From Vombatus ursinus (Eukaryota > Chordata > Mammalia > Diprotodontia > Vombatidae), in assembly GCF_900497805.2 (NCBI RefSeq), contig NW_020954599.1, forward strand, positions 47,251,397 through 47,315,396: a stretch of 64,000 bases of DNA. Reading direction: 5' to 3'. A model generated the notes under the pieces. The model was not told the origin of the DNA and ran no database searches. It saw only the letters and a program-made list of their open reading frames with translations. The translations under genes and the position numbers were made by a program. This document shows, piece by piece, positions 55,365-64,000 of the stretch (position 1 is the first letter of the stretch; the number at the start of each line of letters is the position of its first letter).

Positions 55365-55800
55365 TAAAGATCACAGAATTATAGATTTAGAATTTGAAGG
55401 GAACTCAGAGGTTGTCTCTTTCAACTGTTTCATTTTAGAATGGAAGAACCAAGTCTGAGAAGTCAATTGATGTGTCCATGGTCAAAGAGTTCGTGAGGAA
55501 CAGGGTTAGAATTTCAATTCACATCCTCTGACCACAAAGCCAGTGACTTTTCATCTGAATCACACAGTTTATCAATCTCAGGTCCACAAAGTTCACAGGT
55601 ATAGAGCTAGAAACCTCTCATTTTACATATGAAGAAACTGAGCCCCAGCCCGCCCCTTCCAAGTTGGTTGATTTGACCCAGGCCACACAGACAGAAAATG
55701 ACATGGCCTAGATTCAAACCCAGGTCCTCTGACTCAAAATCTACCACATTTCCTACCACCCCCCTTACACACAAACAAACATTATATATCTGATTTATTT
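55365..55800. repeat. Two CORE-SINE-type repeats in tandem
   Basis: Copy one (55,365-55,565): 'cacagaattatagatttaga', 'gaagggaactcagaggttgt', 'tggtcaaagagttcg'. Copy two (55,580-55,765): 'tatagagctagaaacctctc', 'attttacatatgaagaaact', 'gagccccagcc', 'caggccacacagacagaaaa', 'ttcaaacccaggtcctctga'. Both match the repeat at 7,255 and 15,691. Confidence 0.65.
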
Positions 55801-55892
55801 TTGGCCTTTTCAATTATTTTTGGTTTTCTATAGTTAAATAAAATTATTAAAGGTAATATTTTTGAATAATTATTTTTACCCTGGAATCAAGT

Positions 55893-55935
55893 TTTTGTTG
55901 TTGTTGTTGTTTGTTTGTTTGTTTGTTTATTTGTT
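55893..55935. repeat. (GTT)n-(GTTT)n simple repeat
   Basis: Five GTT units pass into five GTTT units. Confidence 0.9.
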
Positions 55936-55989
55936 GGGGAAGGGGAATTATATATCACTGTGGTTGAAAAGCTTGATGATGCTTATTCT

Positions 55990-56047
55990 TACAGACATTT
56001 TCTCATGTCTTATAGACATTTTCTTATATCTTATAGACATTTTCAAG
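55990..56047 (+). repeat. Three tandem 18-22-bp units
   Basis: 'ttacagacattttctcatgt', 'cttatagacattttcttata' and 'tcttatagacattttcaaga' are consecutive near-copies. The repetition gives a repeated 'SYRHFL' in one frame, which I take as a by-product. Confidence 0.7.
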
Positions 56048-58240
56048 ATTACTCTGTTGTTTCTGGACAACTGCTTGTGAGAAAGCAAGAAAATGATCTA
56101 CCTTCATTTTAAGGGCCTTTACATGGGTTTGAAGGAAATTGTTTTAACTTTCCTTAATTGAAAGAATTGTGGTTGGATCAAGAAATTTTTAGCTGCATGT
56201 TTTATCATCTTCTAAAAGAAAATTTATAGAAGGCCTTCTGTCTATTTCATATTAAAATTGTCTTCATTTTGTTTAAAGTATTTGTAAAAACATACATTAA
56301 TACTATACTATAACTCATTTTCTTCTACTTAAAGAAAGCTGTAAGGCAGAAGGTAATAATTATAATTCTCATGACAAAAAAATGACCCTCTAAAAACAAC
56401 TACAAATATACTCCAGAGTGGGATGTGGTACCTTTTTGTGAATGGAAACATAGAATGAAAATTCTGGGCCAAGACATGATGATGTCATTCACATATGGTG
56501 GTAACATTACTAATCTACTCTTGGTTGAACATATGTTTTGAAATATTTCTTTGGGGAGAAGTAGTAAATTTACAGCAAGTCATTCACACTTTCCTGCCTG
56601 ATTGTGCTCATGACCAAAGTCATGAATTTAAGATAAGCCTATGTGGGGTCAAAGGTGCTATCTAAGGCTAAGAATTACAGTGCAGAAAAATAGATCTTTT
56701 TTCAACATTCTAAAACCAACTGAGATTTCACTAGCATGGCACAAAAAGCCAGGCAGCTTAAATAACATTGCTTATACATATATCCCTTAGTCAAAATTCC
56801 TGGTATTTGTAGCTTTATCTTGCTGTGGTCATTTTTTGGCATCACAGGTCATTTCAAACATCATTGCCTGGTTATCTATTATACTTTATATTATCTTTGT
56901 CACATTAAGATTTCCATTATTGTGCATAATACATATCAGTTTAATTAGATATTTTACTAAACTGATGCTAGAGAAGGGAGTAGAAGGAACAATAAGGGAT
57001 GAAAATTTGGACCAAATATATTTTTAAAGATATAATTCCAAAGTAATGAACAATACCTTATATAGCTAAGAATACCTATTATGAAAAGATAAATAAATGA
57101 GGCATCCCCTTGATATCAAAAGGCAAAAAAATAAAGTTTATAAATGAACACTGCATTAATTACAAAGATATTTATTGATCTATCACTTTCATTAGACTAT
57201 GTGATAGTTGAAATATCAATAGAGAGAGAATATACACTTGTGTACAGGTAATTATATTGCAGAATAATTGATGAGTTCAATGTGGCATGATTTGTGTGTG
57301 CTGTCAAAGGAAAATCTTGTAGTATGGGATGGGAGGAATGAGTTGCACCAATAAAGGGATACTCACATTGATATGATCACAGATACTTTGGATTGGTGAA
57401 GTGTTTGACTATAATCTTTTAGTCTATACTTTAATAATTTATCTTAATGCTCAATAAAATGCTATGGTTGTGTTTTATGTAATAATTGATTTCTTAAAAA
57501 GCTAAATTATTTGGGAGACCACATAAATTATTTTAAAAAGGAAAAAAAGGAACATTATAAACATATTCCTATGAAAAACTATGTTCAATATACATAGAAA
57601 TGAACATGGCAATAATGCAGGTGTTAAATATGAAATCTTAAGAACATATCTATAGGATACAAAAGACTAAATGATTGAGGGGAGTAAGCCATCTATTATT
57701 CTTTGTATTATTTTTTTTTCTAGTATGCATTGTCAGTTACTGTACGTAATAAATATCATTTGAATGAAATCTTCATGATTCTTTCAGTAAATAAACCCAG
57801 TAAATGGACCTGTAACAATACAGTTCTGTAGAGAATGGTATTAGAGAACCTCCAGGGCATAATTTGAAATTTATTCAAACATTAGCAGTTTTGCCCTTTT
57901 AAGTTACTTTTTAGGATAGGAATGACAATTGTTCTAATATCTAAGAAACTACAATTTCTTGGTGTGCATATTCCTTCCACTGATGCAATTCATAACTCCT
58001 TTACAAACCTGGAGATGGTCTTAAATAGTTCTTGTGACAAAAAAAAAAATCAAAAGCTTGTGGCCAACATGATAGTAAGTATATTCAAATTTAATTAAAC
58101 TAGTCATTGGACAAAAGGCACCAAGGCCACCAATACTGATTAATTCTTTCGAGATTGGTAGGATGAGTCAGAACTTGTATTCTGCTAACAGACTTCAAGA
58201 ATCTGTGGTCATATACCTACAATGATGGGATATCAGAAGA
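56048..58240. other. Unassigned DNA, no gene seen
   Basis: 2.2 kb without recognisable repeats or exons; small AT-rich frames only. Confidence 0.4.
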
Positions 58241-58244
58241 GGAC

Positions 58245-58500
58245 TTTAGTGGCTCAACTCTCAACACTGAGATAGCATTTTAAAATTTACAAAATGATTT
58301 GCCTAAGTTATATCATTTGCCCATGAGATAAATAGGGAAGACATTATTACATCCATCTTCTACCTTAGGAAACTGAATTTTAAAGAAATGAAGTGACTTA
58401 TGCCAGGTGACAAAGCTTGTAAGTAAAGAGGCCAATAAGTAGGAGGGCCAATTGGAATTGATTCCTGTCTGAAATTTTGATGCCTTCTCTACAACATTAA
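58245..58500 (-). repeat. MIR/CORE-SINE
   Basis: Antisense MIR, quite decayed: 'atttgcctaagttatatcat', 'taccttaggaaactgaattt', 'gaagtgacttatgccaggtg', 'acaaagcttgtaagtaaaga'. Confidence 0.65.
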
Positions 58501-58654
58501 AACTAACACTCTCAGCATGTTCATCATGTTAGTAATTTTACGAATTCTGACTAACCATTTCCATGACACTCATATTATAAAAATATAGCAATGTTATATA
58601 TTCATATTGGGCTTTTTTCTTGTGCTCTTTTAAGACTTTTGAAGGAAACTTCCA

Positions 58655-58775
58655 TTTATCAACCAACCAATCTGATTATGTGTCCTGTGCAAGGTATAAA
58701 AATGAGATCAAATATATGCATAACTCTTTACAAAATGTAAAGTGCTACACAAATTTGTTATTATTAGTAGTATTA
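58655..58775 (+). repeat. MIR-type 3' tail fragment
   Basis: 'ggtataaaaatgagatcaaa', 'cataactctttacaaaatgt' and 'aaagtgctacacaaatttgt' match the sense MIR 3' end. Confidence 0.5.
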
Positions 58776-59404
58776 CTTCTACTTTGTTTCTTTAGTGTAT
58801 TACCTCTAAGAACCATGTTTTAATATAATTAGCGGCCTAATACTCCAGTAATATCAAAATGAGGAGGGGTTGAGAAGGGCAGTCAAAGCAGAATATTTAT
58901 GTTAGATACATACTAGCCTCAATGAACTAGAAATGCAGATGAAAAGTTAAGCTGGCATTAGCTGGTTATAAACTTGATAGCTGTTCAAATTCAGTTATTG
59001 ATTATCCATAGAAGATAGGCAAGTTGGTACCAATTTATATATTTCTTTCATTTTAATTTATCAAAACAACATTAAACAGAATTTGAAAAAATGTAAACTT
59101 GCTTAGTAGCCCTATGCTTAATTTATTTCAGAATAGACTATCATAAACTATTTCAGTTGTTTCCTATGAATCTCAATTAGAATTATTTGTCCTTTCATTC
59201 TTATTCTTTTTTTCCTTTTATAATTATCCTTCTTGCAGATTCATGACTTTCCAGTAATGGTTTCTTAATGTTGGTTCTATCTACATTTCTCTTAGTTAAG
59301 TTGTGACTAACCTTTTGTTTTGTTTCCTTTATTCATGCCATGATATAGAGATAAGGAAGACTGCAATAAAAGTCTGAAATATGAAACCTGGTTAAGATAA
59401 AAAT
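58776..59404. other. Unassigned AT-rich DNA
   Basis: No feature recognised. Confidence 0.4.
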
Positions 59405-59525
59405 ATAAACCCTGAAGTCAGGAGGATCTAAGTTCAAATCTAGCCCCAGATCAAACACTTGACACTGAGCAAGTCCCTTAACCCCAATTGCCTAAAAATA
59501 AAAAAAGTAAAAAAAGTAAATTAAA
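59405..59525 (+). repeat. 5'-truncated tRNA-derived SINE, poly(A) type
   Basis: 'ccctgaagtcaggaggatct', 'aagttcaaatctagccccag', 'aagtcccttaaccccaattg' and an A-rich tail with 'aaaaaaagtaaaaaaagtaa'. The first third of the SINE is missing. Confidence 0.85.
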
Positions 59526-60750
59526 TAAAAATATGAAGATAACATTTGCATACAAAATTCACCTTACTCAGAGTAAGATATAAGATTGTGAAGTTCGTGA
59601 GAATCAGTAATGACAGTGTAATAGACTGCCATATCCCTGTCCATCAGTTATAGGTTCTTCCCTTTTCCATTAGTTTTCCTTAATTGGCTAAGTTTCTTTA
59701 GTTGTAACATGAAATATTAATACTGAGCTGTCTCCTGAGCATTGATTGATTATGAGGATGAAAATGTGACCTAGGCATCAGAGAAATTTAAATTATTTTA
59801 AAATTCCATGTATAACCCTATGAAATTAGTACGGAATCATATTTGGTAAAATTCTACCTTTTACCTAATTTTTTAAAGAATTGAAATAACCAGTTGTTCT
59901 ACTACAGAAATATTAAATATTTAGGTTAACACAATGAAAACAACAACAACAAAAAAAAGCCTTTTCATTAATTTAATTCAATTGAAGAATTAATAATAAG
60001 ACACCTAAGTACTAAGTACTGATTCAAGTGACTTTAAAAACACAGTAAAATGTTATGTACAAGATGATGTATTTACTTCTGCTTGAGACAAAAATCTTTT
60101 GGTGTTCCTAAAACAAATACACATATGCACACAGTAACAAAAACCTTCCAATATATTTGTTCTAATCACTGAGAATTTCCTTCACTCTAATTAAGGTTCC
60201 TGTGCATACCTTATCAGGAAGATTAACAAATGATCACCTATGCTATTTGGCTTTGATAAATCTCCTAGGATAATTCATTTAGGAAACAAAGCCATCAGAG
60301 AGAATATTAATGATTTTACTTTCGACACTGACAGAAGCCAAATTGATATAAACATGGAGAAGCTATAACTTGCATAATAATAACTAAGAGTTGACAGTGT
60401 GTATGCAAGGAACATAGTGTTTATGGCACTGAATGTGTCTATAGGTTGTCACAGAAGTGTCATAAAAGGTTCAATAGTACAAAGCAGTGTCCTGTGTTTC
60501 CATGTATGATTGGGAAAGAAAAGAGGAAGGAATAGAAAGTTTAGGAAAACTGAAAAATCATAGAACTGTAAGGATAGAAATTACCCCCCCCACACACACA
60601 TACTCACACTCCAGAGGTAATATATAGACCCAAATAACAATTTATTGAGAAATAAATTTTTAAACATTTCATTTAAAATCTTCATGATTTCCAATAATAT
60701 GAACAGTTATGAATGAAGTTATATCTAGGTATGGTGCCTTATATCACCTT
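59526..60750. other. Unassigned DNA, no gene seen
   Basis: A short C-run and CA run at 60,585-60,600. The stretch 60,170-60,420 is free of repeats and has mixed composition. Confidence 0.35.
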
Positions 60751-60766
60751 AAAAGAAGTAAATTCT

Positions 60767-61943
60767 TTTCTTTTAATTTTTAATTAATTTATTTTGAATT
60801 ATCAACAATCACTTCAATAAGCTTTTGAGTTTTAAATTTTTCTCCCCATCTCCCCACTTCCCTCCCCAAGATGGCACACAATCTGATATAAGCTATACAT
60901 GTATATTCCTATTAAACATATTTTCACATTAGTGACGTTGTAGGTAAGAATTAGAACCAATAGGAGGAACCACTAGAAAGAGGCAACAAAATATGACAGA
61001 AGAAAAAAAATAGCAAATAGTATGCTTTGATCTGCGATCAAACTCCATGTTTCTTTCTTTGGATGTGGATAGCATTTTCCATCATGAGGCCTTTGGAGAT
61101 GTCTTAGATCCTTGTATTGCTGAGAAGGGTTAAGTCTATCAATATTAGTCATCACACAACATTGTTGTTACTGTGTACAACGTTCTCTTGGTTCTTCTCG
61201 CTTCACTCAGCATCAGACCATACAATTCTTTCCAGGTTTTTGGGAAGTCAGCCTGTTCATCATTTCTTATAGCACAATAGTATTCCATTACATTCATATG
61301 CCACAACTTGTTCAGCCATTCCCCAATTGACGGGTATTCCCTCAATTTCCAATTTTTTTTTTTAGGCAATTGGGGTTAAGTGACTTGCCTAGGGTCACAC
61401 AGCTAGTAAGTGTCAAGTGTTTGGTGTGAGGCCGAATTTGAACTCAGGTCTTCCTGACTTCAGGGCTGGTGCTCTATTCACTGTGCCACCTAACTGCCCC
61501 TCAATTTCCAATTCTTGGCCATCACAAAAAGCGCTGCTATAAGTATTTTTGTACATATAGGTCCTTTTCCCATTTGTATGATCTCTCTGGGATATAGCCC
61601 TAGAAGTTCTATTGCTGGGTCAAAGGGTATGCAAATTTTTATAGCCCTTTGGGCATAGTTCCAAATTGCTCTCCAAAGTGATTGGATCATTTCACAACTC
61701 CACCAATAATGTATTAGTGGTCAGATTTTCCCACATCTTCTCCAACACTTATCATTTTCCTGTTTTGTCATGTTGACCAATCTGATAGGTGGGATATAGT
61801 ACCTCAGAGTTGTTTTGATTTGTATTTCTCTAATCAATAGTGATTTAGAGCATTTTTTCATATATAGATGGCTTTAATTTCTTCATCTGAGAGCCGTCTG
61901 TTCATATCTTCTGACCATTTATCAATTGGGGAATGACTTGTAA
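60767..61943 (-). mobile_element. L1-G: 5'-truncated L1 with ORF2 C-terminus
   Basis: Minus strand: 3' UTR (60,767 to about 61,010) and the ORF2 C-terminal region ('NYAQRAIKICIPFDPAIELL', 'CTKILIAALFVMAKNWKLR', 'LREYPSIGEWLNKLWHMN', 'VMEYYCAIRNDEQADF'). The flanks 'aaaagaagtaaattct' (60,751-60,766) and 'aaaagaaataaattct' (61,944-61,959) are its target-site duplication. A SINE splits the ORF2 part. Confidence 0.88.
61355..61500 (-). repeat. tRNA-derived SINE, poly(A) type, in L1-G
   Basis: Antisense SINE from its T-run to 'gtgccacctaactgcccc', flanked by exact 13-bp repeats 'tcaatttccaatt' (61,342-61,354 and 61,501-61,513). Confidence 0.93.
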
Positions 61944-62194
61944 AAAAGAAATAAATTCTAAGAAGAAATTTACCAAATAAAATGAGATGAAAAACAACTA
62001 TTAAAATAAAAGGTGGGGAAGAAAGCTAGGCTATTTTCCTCTTGGTCTAGTAAGCAGCTCTGGACATTCAGCCAAAAAAAGTTACTGATTTAGTATGAGC
62101 CTTTTGCTGCAAAAATAGAGGAAGCCTTCTCAATGCTTCTCCTATGGCTTCTGCTTAACCTGGAAATTGGCAACACAGCAGCTTACTTTTTTCT

Positions 62195-63411
62195 GAGTGG
62201 AGTGAAGATGGTGGAGTAGAGAAGCACTCCCAACATTCCCCTCTGTACAATGTTAAATAATGCCTAGACCTGAATTCTGGAGTGTAAGAGTCAACACAAG
62301 GTCAGAGTGAGACATTCTTCTAGCCCAAGGCAACATATGAGGTTGGAAAGAGAGATCTGTGACATGGGGAAGGAAGTTGGCTGTGAGTCCACGTGGATGA
62401 AATACCAATGGTGGGATTAAGTGGTAGTAACAGAAGTAGCAACAGCTTTGGGAGTTCTCAAGCCAGACATTGTAAGGGCACCTGGCAACTGGTCAGAAAG
62501 AGATTACAGGGTATCCCTGTGCTAGTGCTGTATGCAGGACCAAATGCTGTGTGGCAACTCCATTGCCTACACCAAATTCTGGGCCATAGTTTAAGGGCAG
62601 AGAGGAGCACTTTCAGTGGAGAGAAAGTGGAAGCCTTGAGGGACAGCATCACTTTCAGCCCCAAGGGATTGGGGACCATGAGGCACAGAATCAATTGCAA
62701 TTCCAAGGGATCAGGGGCCATTTCTGGGTAAGGACAAAGTACAGATCAAGAGAAAAGTGACCACATCTTTTTTCCAGATCACGCCACCTTGGAAGCAACA
62801 AAAACTCCAAAGCCTCAGAACTAGCTCTGAAAACAATAGTTCAAAAAGCCCTGAAGTTTGAGACAGAGCCTCTCCCTCTGCCCCCCAAATTCCCATGCTG
62901 GGAATGGAGTACAACATTAACATAAAGTTCTAACTTTAAAAATAGTGTAGAAAAATGAGCAAACAATAACAACAAAACAAAACCTGACCATAAAAGGCTA
63001 CTTTGGTGACAGGGAAGAACAAGACACAAACTCAGAAAAAGACAATGAAATAAGAGCAGCTATGAGATAGACACAAAGAAAAAAATGAATTGGACAGAAG
63101 ACCAAGAAGAATTCCCAGAAGAGCTAAAAATTTTTCAAAATCAAATATGTGTGGTAAAGGAAAAATTAAGTAAAGAAATGAAAGCAAGGGGAGAAAATGA
63201 TGGTAAAAAAAAAAAGAGGCACAAAACATATTAAAATAAATTACACCTTAAAAAAACAGAATTGGCCAAATGGAAAAAGAGGTACAAAAATTCATTGATG
63301 AAAACAACTCCTTTAGAAAGCAAAATTGACCCAATGGAAAAGTGGTACAAAAGCTCACTGAAGAAAAAGAAATCCTTAAAAATTAGAATTGGGTAAATAA
63401 AAACTAGTAAT
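62195..63411 (+). mobile_element. L1-D: 5' UTR and ORF1 start, third subfamily
   Basis: 5' end near 62,195 with 'gtgaagatggtggagtagag', a 760-bp 5' UTR that differs from types 1 and 2 over most of its length, and an ORF1 ATG at 62,955-62,957 with 'KGYFGDREEQDTNSEKDNE' recognisable. Coiled-coil parts reach 63,411 ('LKKQNWPNGKRGTKIH'-like). A 112-codon frame at 62,393-62,731 lies wholly in the 5' UTR and is not a gene. The L1 is cut by an LTR. Confidence 0.7.
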
Positions 63412-64000
63412 TCCATTGATTTAATCCTAATAAAGCTTCCCCCAGCCCCAACATTCTAATTTCCTTATAGGCCCTGCTGAACAGCAAACATGTCCTGATT
63501 TAACCATATAATCTAGCTTTAATCACACCTCAGACTCCAAGATTCAATATCACCATTGCCCCTAGCTAGCCACTGCCCCCAGATCCAATTCACATATTTT
63601 GAAGAGGTGTGTTCTTGTACTCAACCACAATCACATCATCCATTTAGCTCACAATTGGATCACAATACCTAACTATGCATCTTGACCAGACAGGACCACA
63701 ACAGTTAGCCAACTGGAGGGCAGCACGACCAGGATATTTGACCACCGACCCATAGAAGGGACCCCTCCCCTGTTACTTAATCCCTTAACAAATCCCTTCT
63801 GCCTTTTTAATAGTTATAATTTCTCTTCTGTAATCTGCATCACTACACTATAAAATTGCCTGTCTTGACTTACTAAGTTGCTCATTCCTCTTGGAACCTA
63901 TCCTACCTCTGAAGGGTGTGAATCCTCAATAAATGCCTATTCTTGGATTAGAGGTGGTCTGATTCTGAATTATTTGAGATGGTACCATCACAACACACAC
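63412..64000 (+). mobile_element. LTR of an ERV fossil, running to the window end
   Basis: Starts near 63,418 ('tgatttaatcc'), has a TATA-like 'ctataaaattgcc' (about 63,849) and 'ctcaataaatgcc' with AATAAA (about 63,930), then a U5-like part to about 63,990 ('...accatcaca'). It splits the ORF1 of L1-D. Whether it is solo or the 5' LTR of a longer element lies outside the window. Family not assigned. Confidence 0.5.

Noticed and set aside
62393-62731. 112-codon frame and its 87-codon antisense partner
   Set aside because: Both lie in the L1-D 5' UTR.

Overview
The window looks like a stretch of marsupial intergenic or intronic DNA. It is AT-rich and I recognise no exon of a live host gene. 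The assignment rests on the repeats: many copies of a short tRNA-derived SINE ending in poly(A) with the body sense 'gcagctaggtgg...ggagtcaggaggacctgagttcaaatc'; longer SINEs whose tail ends in an RTE/BovB-like '...gactgaacaacaac'; MIR/CORE-SINEs; L2 fragments; and many L1 copies of a marsupial type, including ORF1-only 'half-L1' elements. I cannot name the species.

Layout. 1-8,050: old L1, MIR, L2 and SINE pieces, plus one copy of a repeat family I cannot name (5,934-6,514). 8,055-12,790: a decayed plus-strand L1 carrying a solo LTR, a nested L1 tail and an out-of-place 205-bp copy of its own RT-thumb segment. 12,790-16,250: MIR/SINE cluster. 16,267-19,163: a minus-strand processed pseudogene of riboflavin kinase (RFK) with intact 16-bp target-site duplications; it is the only host-gene-derived feature. 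20,545-26,448: a jigsaw of L1 and half-L1 pieces, including a head-to-head inverted pair and a poly-C tract that holds a 100-N gap. 26,450-30,300: mostly unassigned DNA with a possible LTR remnant. 30,320-31,812: an internally deleted L1. 36,336-39,238: a complete-looking half-L1 flanked by target-site duplications, whose 342-codon ORF1 keeps its frame but has three stops. 40,330-41,480: old repeats. 42,869-49,567: a long minus-strand L1 with all parts except its 3' end and with two nested SINEs. 49,585-50,660: the 5' part of a different L1 subfamily. 51,948-53,730: a triple nest (SINE, then L1, then SINE). 54,060-61,960: old SINEs and one 3' L1 piece with a nested SINE. 62,195-64,000: the 5' part of a third L1 type, interrupted by an LTR that runs to the window end.

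Nothing here forms an operon, a defence system or another gene network. The interest lies in retrotransposon structure: stepwise internal deletion from L1 to half-L1, repeated short segment relocations inside L1 copies, a G-rich 3' UTR, and an apparently (AAC)n-tailed repeat family seen three times.
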